The notes beneath the pieces were generated by a model. The model had not been told where the DNA came from and made no database searches. It saw only the letters and a program-made list of their open reading frames with translations. From Gemmatimonas aurantiaca T-27 (GTDB lineage: Bacteria > Gemmatimonadota > Gemmatimonadetes > Gemmatimonadales > Gemmatimonadaceae), in NCBI RefSeq assembly GCF_000010305.1, contig NC_012489.1, forward strand, positions 2,239,646 to 2,303,645: 64,000 nt of DNA. The letters are read 5' to 3'. The translations under genes and the position numbers were made by a program. This document shows positions 1-8,758 of this stretch, in pieces (the stretch's first letter is position 1; every line of letters begins with the position of its first letter).

Positions 1-2168
1 GGGTTGCCAAAGAACACATTGGGCGTGGACAGCGCCGCCGTCGTGCCGACATCACCACGTTGCTGACCCCAGTAGGAGATATCCCAGCGGAACCGATCGC
101 CGAGAATGCCCTTGTAGCCCACTTCAAAGGTGTTGTTGAACGACGCGGACAGCGGCTTGATGTCCTGCAGGTCATTGGCCGCCAGCGGCGTCGTCGCGCT
201 GGAGATGTAGGAGACACGCGTCGCCAGATCGGCATTGGTGGGCGTGCGCGTACCGAGGTACTGCACGATACCGGAGGCTAACGCCTGTGCCTGCGCGGCG
301 GGCATGCCACCTGCCTGGAGTCCGGCCGCAATGCCCGGCGTCAGTCGCGAGGACAGCGCCTGGACCGCGCCCGGGAACGCCGCCGCTGCGGACGTTCCCA
401 CGAACTGTCCCTGCGAGGCATACGCCGACTTCATGCAGTACGAACCAAACGCACTGCCCGTAGCGCAACTCCGGTTGAACTGGAATCCGTTCTTCGGCGG
501 ATTGCCACGCGCATACAGGTCAAAACCCGAGCCCCCGAGGTTCGGCGACTGGATCAGATCGAGGAAGAACGAGAAGTTGGCCGGCGTGGAGAAGGCGCGG
601 TTGTAGGTGAAACGAATGTTCTGCGTCTCGGTCGGCTTGAAAATCAGCGCCGCGCGGGGCGAGAAGAACTGTCCCTCGATCACGTTGTTTGCGTCACCGC
701 GGGCCGCCAACAGCAGCTCGAAGTACTTGTTGGGCTTGGTGGACGACTGGAGATAGCCACCGTATTCCGTGACGTTGTCTACGTCCTCATTGCCGCCATT
801 GATCGTGTTGCCCGTTTCCGGGTTGGTGGCGATGTAGTCGACGCCGTACGTGAAGCTCTGCTTGGCGCCGAGATCGAAGCCGTGCTGGAGCTGCACCGCC
901 CACACCTTGGACTTGTCCACGATGGGCTTGCCGGAGCGCAGCAGATAGGTGCCCTCATCCGACTGCGCATTGTCGTTGCCCGCGTTGCTCATGTTGACGA
1001 ACGCCTGGGCGAACAACCGATTCCAGCGGAAGCGCTGCTGCAGGCTGGTGTAGGTCCAGCCCTTGATCTGCGCGGCCCCATTGGCACCCGTGTATTCGAT
1101 CCCACTGCCGATGTTCGTGTGGCCGACCGTGGTGATCGCTTCGGTGTTCTCCGTAGGCCGGATATCCATGCGCGCTTCGCCTGTGAACCGCTCGAGGTCG
1201 AAGTTGCGATCATTCGCCTTGCCCCGCCGCGACGCCGGAACGTCCGTGGTCGACGGGAACACCGCCGGTTCGGACAGCTCCGTGAACTCCCAGTCCTTGC
1301 CGCGCATGTACTCACCGGAGAGCTTCACGGCGAACTTGTCGTTCAGCTTGGCGGCATGACGAACACCTGCCCGCATCACCGACCGCTCACCACCGTCCAC
1401 GCTGATCGTCGTGCCTTGCGAGGCAAACGGCGACTTGGTGATGACATGCAACACACCATTGGAGCTGTTGGGACCATAGAGCGCCGACGCCGGTCCGAGC
1501 AGCACTTCCATGCGATCGATGTCTTCATTGGTCCCGGTGAACATGAAGGGCACGTTCACGCGCAGGGAAGGCACACCGGCGAAGCGGTAGTCCTGCAGCA
1601 TCAGCATGGAACCGCTGAAGGCGTTGTTGAATCCACGCGCCACCACGTTCGACTGGGCGATACCACCGCGACTGATATCCACGCCCGGGGTGCTGCGCAG
1701 GTGATCGGTGACCGTCACCGCCGGCCGCTCTTCGATGCGCTCGCTCGAGACCACCGAGATCTGGGCCGGCGCATCGAGCGCCTTTTCCGGTCGGCTGCGG
1801 CTGGCCGTGACGACGGTCTGGTTCAGTTGCGTGGGACGTTCCGTCAGCGCGGCGTCGATGTTGGCGCCCGGCCGCTGCGCCGTAAACGTCCGCTGCTCGA
1901 ACCCGAGCATGCGCACCGTGACGTTGTAGGTGCCATCGGGAAGATTGACCACGCGAAAGGCACCATCGGCGCCCGAGATGGCACCGTACGATTGTCCACC
2001 CACCAGCTGGGCCTGCACCTGGGCATTCTCGAGCGGTCGCCGCGTCGCCGCATCCGTCACCTTGCCGGTGATGGTACCGGACTGCGCGGCCAATCGACTG
2101 GCCGCCACGGGTAACACGCCCAACGCCAACACGGTGAGAGCCAACACACGTCGGAGGAGCAGGGACAT
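1..2168 (-). CDS. TonB-dependent outer-membrane receptor with carboxypeptidase-regulatory-like N-domain (3' end outside window)
   Basis: Open from an ATG at 2168 to the left edge with no stop, so about 722 N-terminal residues are visible and the C-terminus is missing. A signal peptide (residues 1 to about 28, hydrophobic then RLAAQ) precedes a CarboxypepD_reg-like beta-sandwich (about 30-115: GTITGKVTDAATRRPLENAQ). A plug domain follows (about 130-245: LRSTPGVDISRGG, VLLGPASALYGPNSSNG), then the start of a beta-barrel. Such receptors import siderophores, vitamins or glycans across the outer membrane using TonB energy. The N-terminal sandwich is common in Bacteroidota/Gemmatimonadota-type receptors. 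The substrate cannot be read from the sequence. It has its own promoter candidate upstream and lies just beyond the ftsK terminator. Confidence 0.93.
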   Translation of the reverse strand, partial: MSLLLRRVLALTVLALGVLPVAASRLAAQSGTITGKVTDAATRRPLENAQVQAQLVGGQSYGAISGADGAFRVVNLPDGTYNVTVRMLGFEQRTFTAQRPGANIDAALTERPTQLNQTVVTASRSRPEKALDAPAQISVVSSERIEERPAVTVTDHLRSTPGVDISRGGIAQSNVVARGFNNAFSGSMLMLQDYRFAGVPSLRVNVPFMFTGTNEDIDRMEVLLGPASALYGPNSSNGVLHVITKSPFASQGTTISVDGGERSVMRAGVRHAAKLNDKFAVKLSGEYMRGKDWEFTELSEPAVFPSTTDVPASRRGKANDRNFDLERFTGEARMDIRPTENTEAITTVGHTNIGSGIEYTGANGAAQIKGWTYTSLQQRFRWNRLFAQAFVNMSNAGNDNAQSDEGTYLLRSGKPIVDKSKVWAVQLQHGFDLGAKQSFTYGVDYIATNPETGNTINGGNEDVDNVTEYGGYLQSSTKPNKYFELLLAARGDANNVIEGQFFSPRAALIFKPTETQNIRFTYNRAFSTPANFSFFLDLIQSPNLGGSGFDLYARGNPPKNGFQFNRSCATGSAFGSYCMKSAYASQGQFVGTSAAAAFPGAVQALSSRLTPGIAAGLQAGGMPAAQAQALASGIVQYLGTRTPTNADLATRVSYISSATTPLAANDLQDIKPLSASFNNTFEVGYKGILGDRFRWDISYWGQQRGDVGTTAALSTPNVFFGN

Positions 2169-2286
2169 CGCACACCTCAGTGGGAGGAAATGGACGACTA
2201 AGTCCGATGACCGACAGGAGGGAGAGTCGGTCATGGTGGGCCGGTGTGTGCGTTCGACGACACGACACGGCTCATCCGTTGCACGA

Positions 2287-2315
2287 ATGTTTACTGGGAC
2301 CTTTGACGCCGTCAA
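2287..2315 (-). promoter_or_regulatory. Candidate sigma-70 promoter of the TonB-dependent receptor gene
   Basis: On the minus strand a TTGACG -35 (2315-2310) is followed after 16 bp by TAAACA (2293-2288), or after 17 bp by AAACAT. It lies about 120 bp upstream of the receptor ATG and downstream of the ftsK terminator. The -35 is one arm of a perfect 13-bp palindrome (2303-2315). Inferred from motif and position only. Confidence 0.45.
2303..2315. promoter_or_regulatory. Perfect 13-bp palindrome overlapping the -35 box (possible operator)
   Basis: TTGACGCCGTCAA is an inverted repeat of TTGACG around one central base. It covers the -35 hexamer of the candidate receptor promoter, a place where a dimeric regulator could block RNA polymerase. 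The same hexamer pair recurs at 2345-2360 in the ftsK terminator with a 4-nt loop plus outer C/G pair. Confidence 0.35.
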
Positions 2316-2337
2316 TACACCACCGACCGGATTACGT

Positions 2338-2361
2338 AAAAAACTTGACGATACCGTCAAG
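2338..2361 (-). terminator. Rho-independent terminator overlapping the ftsK stop codon
   Basis: The minus strand reads a 7-bp perfect stem (CTTGACG / CGTCAAG, 4-nt loop, 2344-2361) followed at once by six T (plus-strand A-run 2338-2343). The ftsK TGA at 2359-2357 lies inside the stem. It would end the long operon that starts near 12.6 kb and separate it from the receptor gene. Confidence 0.75.
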
Positions 2362-4768
2362 ATTCGCCGCAGATCCGGTCCAGGTCCTGTACCCCAACCA
2401 GCACGTCACGAGGGCGTGCGGCGCCCTCCGATGGCGTCAGCACACCGGCTGCTTCGAGCTGGTCGATGATGCGCGCCGCCCGTCCATAGCCGATCTTGAG
2501 GCGACGCTGCAACAGGGAGGTCGATCCCTGACGGTGCTGAATGACGACTTCCGCCGCTTCCCGGAAGCGTGCATCACGCTCGTTCGATGGGCCGTCGGCA
2601 TCGTCTTCGTCTCCACCGTTGGCCTTCGCTTCGGCGGCGCGCACGGTCTCCAGGATGTCCGGCTCTCCCAGGGTCTCACCAGCCGCCGCGGCTTCACCCA
2701 GCGCACGCTCACGCGCTTGCTGATACCAATTGAGCAGGCGCTCCGTATCCTCACTGGAGAGATACGCGCCCTGCAACCGCGACGCTTCCGACTTGCCGGG
2801 AGGGATGAACAGCATGTCGCCGTTGCCCAACAGGGACTCCGCGCCTGCGCCATCGATGATCGTGCGACTGTCCACCTGCGACGCCACGCGAAATGCGATG
2901 CGGCAGGGAAAGTTGGCCTTGATCAACCCGGTGATCACGTTCACGCTGGGACGCTGCGTGGCCAGGATCAGGTGGATGCCAATGGCACGTGCCTTCTGGG
3001 CCAGCATCGCGATCGGTGTTTCCACCTCACCCTGCACCGTCATCATGAGGTCGGCCATTTCGTCGATGACCACCACGATGTATGGCAACACGCCACCGGT
3101 ATAGACACGGTCCTCGAACGCCACATCGGGACTGCGTGGCTTGAGTACCGGCTGCCCTTCCCCGCTCTCCTGCTGCGCCACCCGCTTGTTGAACTCCTGC
3201 AGGTTGCGGCAGGCATTGGCTTCGAGCAAACGATAGCGGTCCTGCATCTCCATCACCGCCCACTTGAGCACTGCCGCAGCATCGCGGTTGTCGGTGATGA
3301 CCTTGTGCCTGCGGTGTGGCAACGCGTTGTACACGCTGAGCTCGACCATCTTCGGGTCGACCATCAGGAAACGCAGCGTCGCCGGCGTGTGCCGGTACAC
3401 CAGACTGGTGATGATGGTGTTCACGCACACCGACTTGCCGGAGCCGGTGGAACCGGCAATGAGCAGGTGCGGCATCTTCGCCAAGTCGGCCACGACGGGC
3501 CTTCCTTCGAGATCTTTGCCCAGCGCGATCGGCAGCGCCGCCCGCGCCTGACGAAACTCCGTGGACTCGAGCACCTCGCGCAGCACCACCATCTCCGGCG
3601 ACGGATTGGGAACTTCCACACCCACCGCGCCGCGCCCCGGAATCGGCGCCACAATACGAATACTCGGCGCCCGCATGGCGAGCGCCAGATCATCGGCCAA
3701 CGCGGCGATCTGACGAACCTTCACCCCTGCCGCCGGCTCGATCTCGAACTGCGTGACGGTGGGTCCACTGGTGCGCCCAGCCAGCGTGCCTTCCACCTTG
3801 AAGGTGCGCAGGGCGGCCATGAGTTTATCGCCCGCCAGATCCAGCTCACGTTTGCCGGCATCGGTGTTGCGCACTTCGGCAGGGCTCAACAAATCCGTCG
3901 GTGGCAGGTCGTCGCCGTACGACGCTTCGGCCTGCGAATCCAACGACGCCTCGAGCGCGGCCTCGAGCTGATCGCTCTGGGCCGTTTTGCCTTTCCCCTT
4001 GCTGCGCTCCCCTGTGGCGCGCACAGCAGCGGGTGGTTTTTCGTCCACCGGCGCACTCTTGGTCTCCGGAATGCGCAACGCGAGTTCGCGCCCCAGCACA
4101 TCCCGTGCGAGTGCGGGATCGATCGCTGGCATCTCCTCGGGTTCAGGCGCCAGTGATTCGGCGAGCGAAGGCTTGCGGGTGTTGCCACGCCCCACGGCCA
4201 GTCCTGCGGCTGCAGGCAGCGCGTCGCCCTGATCGGTGCCGGCACCCTGCGGGCGCCCGGGCCCAATCAGCAGGCGGATGGGATTCCACCGCAACGTGAA
4301 GACGGTGAGCGCACTGGTGGCCAGCAGGAAGAAGATCCACGCGCCTGCCGGACCAATCCATTTCCGCAGATAGTGTGCGACCAGACTGCCCCACAACCCT
4401 GCGCCTTCGGACGGCGCCGGTTCCCCGCCAATCGCGAGACCGATGGCAATGGGCACCAGCGCCACCGTCCCGGCGAAGAGCACCGTCCAGTCGCTTGCGT
4501 CATCCGCGCGGCGAATGCGTCCAAAAAGCGCCAACGCCACCACGATGCACCCCACGGCCACCAGCACCATGCCGGGTATGCCCACGGCGGCCACCAGCAC
4601 ACAGCGCGTGATCGTACCGGTGGGGCCAAAGGGTCCGCCATAGGACCAGCAATCCCCAATGGCCGCGCCCTCCAGTGGCCGCTGGAAGACCAGTGCGCCA
4701 AGCAGGAACACGGCCAGCAGCACCAAGGCGACGGCACCCACTTCCCGCTTGAGGAGTTGTCGATCCAC
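2357..4768 (-). CDS. ftsK: DNA translocase FtsK/SpoIIIE
   Basis: About 803 residues. Four N-terminal membrane segments (about 13-32, 58-85, 95-116, 142-160) anchor it at the septum. A short acidic linker follows, then alpha/beta translocase domains and the motor, with Walker A GSTGSGKS near 440, Walker B VVVIDEMADLM, and a C-terminal winged helix (RRLKIGYGRAARIIDQLEAAGVL) of the gamma type that reads polar chromosome sequences. It pumps chromosome termini through the closing septum and activates dimer resolution. I chose the GTG at 4768 because GGAG lies 7 nt upstream; an alternative GTG at 4774 gives two more residues. Last gene of its operon, 45 nt after comB. Confidence 0.95.
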   Translation of the reverse strand: MDRQLLKREVGAVALVLLAVFLLGALVFQRPLEGAAIGDCWSYGGPFGPTGTITRCVLVAAVGIPGMVLVAVGCIVVALALFGRIRRADDASDWTVLFAGTVALVPIAIGLAIGGEPAPSEGAGLWGSLVAHYLRKWIGPAGAWIFFLLATSALTVFTLRWNPIRLLIGPGRPQGAGTDQGDALPAAAGLAVGRGNTRKPSLAESLAPEPEEMPAIDPALARDVLGRELALRIPETKSAPVDEKPPAAVRATGERSKGKGKTAQSDQLEAALEASLDSQAEASYGDDLPPTDLLSPAEVRNTDAGKRELDLAGDKLMAALRTFKVEGTLAGRTSGPTVTQFEIEPAAGVKVRQIAALADDLALAMRAPSIRIVAPIPGRGAVGVEVPNPSPEMVVLREVLESTEFRQARAALPIALGKDLEGRPVVADLAKMPHLLIAGSTGSGKSVCVNTIITSLVYRHTPATLRFLMVDPKMVELSVYNALPHRRHKVITDNRDAAAVLKWAVMEMQDRYRLLEANACRNLQEFNKRVAQQESGEGQPVLKPRSPDVAFEDRVYTGGVLPYIVVVIDEMADLMMTVQGEVETPIAMLAQKARAIGIHLILATQRPSVNVITGLIKANFPCRIAFRVASQVDSRTIIDGAGAESLLGNGDMLFIPPGKSEASRLQGAYLSSEDTERLLNWYQQARERALGEAAAAGETLGEPDILETVRAAEAKANGGDEDDADGPSNERDARFREAAEVVIQHRQGSTSLLQRRLKIGYGRAARIIDQLEAAGVLTPSEGAARPRDVLVGVQDLDRICGES

Positions 4769-4813
4769 AGTCACTCTCCGCTCACGCGATATCGGCGCAC
4801 CAGGCGGGAACGC

Positions 4814-5560
4814 TCAGCGAGCGGTCGCAACGCCGTGCCGCGACAACTGCCGGTCATGATAGCGCACTGCACAATCATACCGATCGAGCGTGAGGCACGC
4901 CGTGACATCGGCATCAAATCCCGCTGCCGAGAGCGATCGTCCATGGGAGGCCTCGTGGGCCACCGACGAGACACCGCCAACAAAGGGCCGCTCCACCAAT
5001 TCCGCGACCCGTGCCCCGTCCCCACGCACCATCTGCTCCTGCCCCAACGCAATGCCGCGCACGAGGCGACCGGCACAGACGATGTCTTCGAGTGCCAGGC
5101 GACGCTCATGGCCGGCGCACAGGATCAACACGTTGGTGGTCTCGCTCAGCGCCGCGCGCACCGCGCGGATGGTCGCCGACACATTCACGAAGCCAGTGAA
5201 GAAACACAGACGGGCGCCATGCGAGGCAGCCAGCGTCTGGGTGCCGTTGGTCGTCGTGTACAGAATGGTTTTGCCATCCACGACGTCCGGCGTGACTTCG
5301 AGCGGCGAATTGCCGAGGTCGAAACCGTCGATGCGTACCATGCGGCGCTCACCCGCCAGCAGTACGTCGCTGCGCACCAGCCCTTTCGAACGACGCACGG
5401 CCTCTTCGACCGTCTCGAACGGAATCACGGCGCGGGCTCCATGGGCCAGCGCGGCGGCCACGGTTGTGGCCGCGCGCAGCACATCAATCACCACCACCAC
5501 TCGATCGGCCACATCGGCGGGCACCACCGGTGCGTCGCCGAGCAGCACGTCGATGCGCAC
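4814..5560 (-). CDS. comB: ComB-family protein (2-phosphosulfolactate phosphatase-like)
   Basis: 248 residues with the ComB fold signatures: an N-terminal VVVIDVLRAATTVAAALAHG block, LAGERRMVRIDGFDLGNSP, and a TTTNGT block followed by ILCAGHE. The characterised family removes phosphate from 2-phosphosulfolactate in coenzyme M synthesis (Mg-dependent). Many bacteria that make no coenzyme M carry homologues of unproven function, and no ComA, ComC or other CoM gene is seen here. The GTG start at 5560 directly abuts the accC stop (5561-5563), so translation is probably coupled. Family assignment is firm; the reaction in this organism is inference. Confidence 0.85.
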   Translation of the reverse strand: MRIDVLLGDAPVVPADVADRVVVVIDVLRAATTVAAALAHGARAVIPFETVEEAVRRSKGLVRSDVLLAGERRMVRIDGFDLGNSPLEVTPDVVDGKTILYTTTNGTQTLAASHGARLCFFTGFVNVSATIRAVRAALSETTNVLILCAGHERRLALEDIVCAGRLVRGIALGQEQMVRGDGARVAELVERPFVGGVSSVAHEASHGRSLSAAGFDADVTACLTLDRYDCAVRYHDRQLSRHGVATAR

Positions 5561-6919
5561 TTAGGACGGTTCCTTGAGCAGGTCCGCGCCTTCGAACTCC
5601 AGCCACTTCGTGTGCACCTTGCCCGCCTGGAACCCCGGATGCTGCATCACACGCGCCAGGAACGGCATGGTGGTCTTCACACCTTCCACCACAAAACTCT
5701 CCAGCGCGATCTGCATGCGCTTGAGCGCCTCTTCGCGCGTGTTGCCCTGCACGATGAGCTTGGCGATCATCGAGTCGTAGAACGGCGGCACCGTGTACCC
5801 CGCATACGCATGGGTATCGATACGCACACCGGGACCGCCGGGCTGATGGAACACCTCGAGCTTGCCGGGCGACGGCTGGAAATTGCGCGAGGGATCTTCG
5901 GCATTCACGCGGCACTCGATGACATGCCCACGGAATGGCGGCAAGACCGTGGATGTGAGCGGCAGGCCAGCCGCCACCCGGATCTGCTCCTTCACGAGGT
6001 CCACACCCGTGAGCATCTCCGTGACCGGGTGCTCCACCTGAATACGGGTGTTCATCTCCATGAAGTAAAACGAGCCGTCTTCATCGAGCAGCATTTCGAT
6101 CGTGCCAGCGCCCACGTAGTTGATCGCCTTGGCACCACGCACCGCCGCTTCGCCCATCCGCTCGCGCAGTTCCGGTGTCATCACCGGGCACGGCGCTTCT
6201 TCGATGAGCTTCTGGTGGCGGCGCTGCACCGAGCAGTCACGCTCGCCAAGATGCATCACGTTGCCGTGTGTATCTCCGAGAATCTGGAACTCGACGTGAC
6301 GTGGGCGCTCGAGAAATTTCTCCACGTACACATCGCCGTTGCCAAACGCCGACAGCGCTTCGGAACGGGCCAGTTGGAACGAGCGCAGGAAGTCGTCCGG
6401 ATCACGCGCGACGCGCATGCCCTTGCCACCACCACCAGCGGCCGCCTTGATGATGACGGGGAAGCCGATCGTGCGCGCGAATTCCAGCGCCTCCTCGGGA
6501 TCTTCCACCGGCCCCGGTGAGCCTGGCACGATGGGAACGCCCACGTCCTGCATGGCGCGACGGGCCGAGGCCTTGTCACCCATGGTGCGGATCTGATCGG
6601 GCGTCGGTCCGATGAACGTGATGCCCGACGCGCGGCAGGTCTCCGCGAACTCCGCATTCTCGGCCAGAAAGCCGTAACCCGGGTGGATGGCGTCGGCCCC
6701 CGTGATCTCGGCCGCCGCAATCAGGCGGGTGATCTTGAGGTAGGAGTCACGCCCGGACGCGGGACCGATGCACACGTCATCGTCGGCGTAACGCACGTGA
6801 AGCGACTCGCGGTCGGCCTCGGAGTAGACGGCGACCGTCTGAATGTCGAGCTCACGGCAGGCGCGAATGACGCGGAGTGCGATTTCCCCGCGATTGGCGA
6901 TCAGGACCTTTTTGAACAT
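5561..6919 (-). CDS. accC: Biotin carboxylase subunit of acetyl-CoA carboxylase
   Basis: 452 residues, the normal AccC length. It carboxylates BCCP-biotin with ATP and bicarbonate in the first step of fatty-acid synthesis. Visible are the N-terminal [30 protein letters not shown] near 79, the ATP-grasp glycine loop GGGGKGM near 162-168, [17 protein letters not shown], and the active-site block [15 protein letters not shown]. Its partner accB lies upstream in the same operon, but pilT separates them. The stop is immediately followed by the comB GTG. Confidence 0.96.
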   Translation of the reverse strand: MFKKVLIANRGEIALRVIRACRELDIQTVAVYSEADRESLHVRYADDDVCIGPASGRDSYLKITRLIAAAEITGADAIHPGYGFLAENAEFAETCRASGITFIGPTPDQIRTMGDKASARRAMQDVGVPIVPGSPGPVEDPEEALEFARTIGFPVIIKAAAGGGGKGMRVARDPDDFLRSFQLARSEALSAFGNGDVYVEKFLERPRHVEFQILGDTHGNVMHLGERDCSVQRRHQKLIEEAPCPVMTPELRERMGEAAVRGAKAINYVGAGTIEMLLDEDGSFYFMEMNTRIQVEHPVTEMLTGVDLVKEQIRVAAGLPLTSTVLPPFRGHVIECRVNAEDPSRNFQPSPGKLEVFHQPGGPGVRIDTHAYAGYTVPPFYDSMIAKLIVQGNTREEALKRMQIALESFVVEGVKTTMPFLARVMQHPGFQAGKVHTKWLEFEGADLLKEPS

Positions 6920-6964
6920 CCGGTAATGGTGGCGAGGTCACTGCCCTGCCGCCAGTCCTTTACA

Positions 6965-6985
6965 GAGACGCCAGACCGGCGTCTC
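6965..6985. other. Stem-loop in the pilT-accC intergenic gap
   Basis: A perfect 8-bp inverted repeat (GAGACGCC / GGCGTCTC, 5-nt loop) in the only sizeable gap (84 nt) inside the accB-pilT-accC segment. No T-run follows on either strand, so it does not look like a simple terminator. It could be an RNA-processing or stability element setting pilT against accC levels. Confidence 0.4.
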
Positions 6986-7003
6986 CGTCTCCCACGACGG
7001 CGT

Positions 7004-8194
7004 CTACGCGGCCGTGCTGCCCGGGCGGAAGCCGTCGAAGGCGGTGTCACTCGCACCATCGACACCCTGCACCCGCAGGGCGAACTCCGCCGGATTGGTG
7101 GCGTTGAACAGTGCGTCCTCGTACGAGATGATGCCGCGGGAGTACCAGTTCATGAGCGACTGATCGAAGCTCTGCATGCCATACGCCATGCTGCCTTCCT
7201 TGATCAGGTCGGGGATGTTCAGCGTGGCCGAGAGGTCACGGACCTGGTCGCGCACGGCTTCGGTATTGACCAGGATTTCACAGGCCGGCACACGGCCCGG
7301 CTGGTCAGCCCGTGGCACCAGGCGCAGGGACACCACGGCCGCCAGGGCATTGGCCAGTGCAAAGCGCACTTCGTTCTGCTGGTGCGGCGGATAGAACGAC
7401 AGCACACGGTTGATGGTCAGCGTGGCGTCGGTGGTGTGCAGTGTGGAGAACACCAGGTGCCCCGTGCCGGCCGCCTTGAGCGCCACTTCGAGCGTCTCGA
7501 GATCGCGAATTTCGCCGATCATGATGACGTCGGGATCCTGACGGAGCACACGACGCAGCGACTGGGAGAACGACGCCGTGTCGGTGCCCACTTCGCGCTG
7601 GTTGATGTGACAGCGCACATCGCGATGCACGAACTCGATCGGGTCTTCGATCGTGATGATGTTCGCGCTGCGTCGTTCGTTGATGTGCTGAATCATGGCC
7701 GCCAGCGCGGTGCTCTTGCCCGAGCCCGTCACGCCGGTCACCAGCACCAAGCCACGCGGGCGCAGAGCGATCTGCTCGAGCACCGGTGGCAGATTCAGAT
7801 CACGCATGCTGGACGCCGCATGGGCGATCGCGCGCATGGCAAAGGCGACCGTGCCCTTCTGCTGGTAGACGTTCACACGAAAACGTCCGATGCCCGGGAC
7901 ATTGATGGCGAAGTCGGCCTCGCGCGCTTCCACGAATTCGCGGAGCTGGGCGGGCGGAAGCAGATGTTCCGCGAGCGCCCGAAGTTCTTCCGGGCGCATC
8001 GCAGGCATGTCGAGTGGAACGAGGTCTCCGTGCAGGCGGAGCGTCGGAGGACGTCCCACCTTGAGGTGCAGATCCGACGCACCTTCACGCACCATTTTCT
8101 GCAGGGCGGCTTTGAGATCGAGTCCCGAAGCCGGCGCCGTACCGTTGGCGCTGCTGCCGTTCGTACTCGGAGCAACGCCGGAGACCATCGTCAT
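7004..8194 (-). CDS. pilT: Type IV pilus retraction ATPase PilT
   Basis: 396 residues. After a ~25-residue Ser/Ala/Gly-rich leader it shows the PilT N-domain (GASDLHLKVGRPPTLRLHGDL), Walker A GVTGSGKST near 154-162, an Asp-box region (TIEDPIEFVH), Walker B DVIMIGEIRDLET near 222, and the His box GHLVFSTLHTTDA near 245. Hexameric PilT at the pilus base depolymerises pilin, driving twitching and DNA uptake. It sits between accB (11 nt upstream) and accC, an unusual place for a pilus gene, and no other pilus genes are in the window. Confidence 0.94.
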   Translation of the reverse strand: MTMVSGVAPSTNGSSANGTAPASGLDLKAALQKMVREGASDLHLKVGRPPTLRLHGDLVPLDMPAMRPEELRALAEHLLPPAQLREFVEAREADFAINVPGIGRFRVNVYQQKGTVAFAMRAIAHAASSMRDLNLPPVLEQIALRPRGLVLVTGVTGSGKSTALAAMIQHINERRSANIITIEDPIEFVHRDVRCHINQREVGTDTASFSQSLRRVLRQDPDVIMIGEIRDLETLEVALKAAGTGHLVFSTLHTTDATLTINRVLSFYPPHQQNEVRFALANALAAVVSLRLVPRADQPGRVPACEILVNTEAVRDQVRDLSATLNIPDLIKEGSMAYGMQSFDQSLMNWYSRGIISYEDALFNATNPAEFALRVQGVDGASDTAFDGFRPGSTAA

Positions 8195-8205
8195 GTCGTC
8201 ATGTC

Positions 8206-8709
8206 TCAGCCGGTCGGATCGATGCGGAAGAGCACCTGGCCATATTCGACCGGATGCGCGTCGGTGACATTCACCTCACGCACCACGCCGTCGAATTCGG
8301 ACTCGAGCTCGTTCATGATTTTCATCGCTTCGATGATGCAGACGATCTGTCCCTTGCTGACACGATCGCCCACCGAGATGTAGGGCTTCGCACCGGGCTC
8401 CGGTGCGGAGTAATACGTGCCCACCATCGGCGACTTGATCTCGAGGGCCGCGGACTTCGGCGCCTCGGCCTTCGGCGCAGACGTCCCCCCCTCCCCGTCA
8501 GGACGCGCCGCCGGCGCAGCAGGCAACACCGGTGCGGCAACGGCCACCGGCGCCGGAAGCGCGGCTGGAGCAACGGTCATGGCAGCGCGCTGTTGCGGGC
8601 TCTTCGAGATGCGGAGCTTCATCCCCTTGTCGGAGGAAATCTCGATGGAATCCACCGTGGAGCCGTCGAGCATTTCGATCAGCTTCTTCACGTAGCGCAG
8701 GTCGATCAT
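8206..8709 (-). CDS. accB: Biotin carboxyl carrier protein of acetyl-CoA carboxylase
   Basis: 167 residues from the ATG at 8709, which begins with the family start MIDLRYVKKLIEMLDG. A longer TTG-initiated frame reaching the pepP stop adds 16 unconserved residues. An Ala/Pro-rich linker (about 42-85) leads to the biotinyl domain with the EAMKIM motif; the biotinylated lysine is about residue 130. It carries the carboxyl group between AccC and the carboxyltransferase, which is not encoded in this window. Confidence 0.95.
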   Translation of the reverse strand: MIDLRYVKKLIEMLDGSTVDSIEISSDKGMKLRISKSPQQRAAMTVAPAALPAPVAVAAPVLPAAPAARPDGEGGTSAPKAEAPKSAALEIKSPMVGTYYSAPEPGAKPYISVGDRVSKGQIVCIIEAMKIMNELESEFDGVVREVNVTDAHPVEYGQVLFRIDPTG

Positions 8710-8758
8710 GGAGGGGGAGGCTAAAGAGAATCGGCGACCGGCAACGAGCCGGCGCAAG

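Noticed and set aside
882-2114. A 410-codon plus-strand frame opposite the receptor
   Set aside because: Shadow of the TonB-dependent receptor, which is open to the window edge on the minus strand.
2180-6520. Plus-strand frames of 658 and 715 codons opposite ftsK, comB and accC
   Set aside because: Antisense shadows without recognisable motifs; the minus-strand genes are well-defined families.
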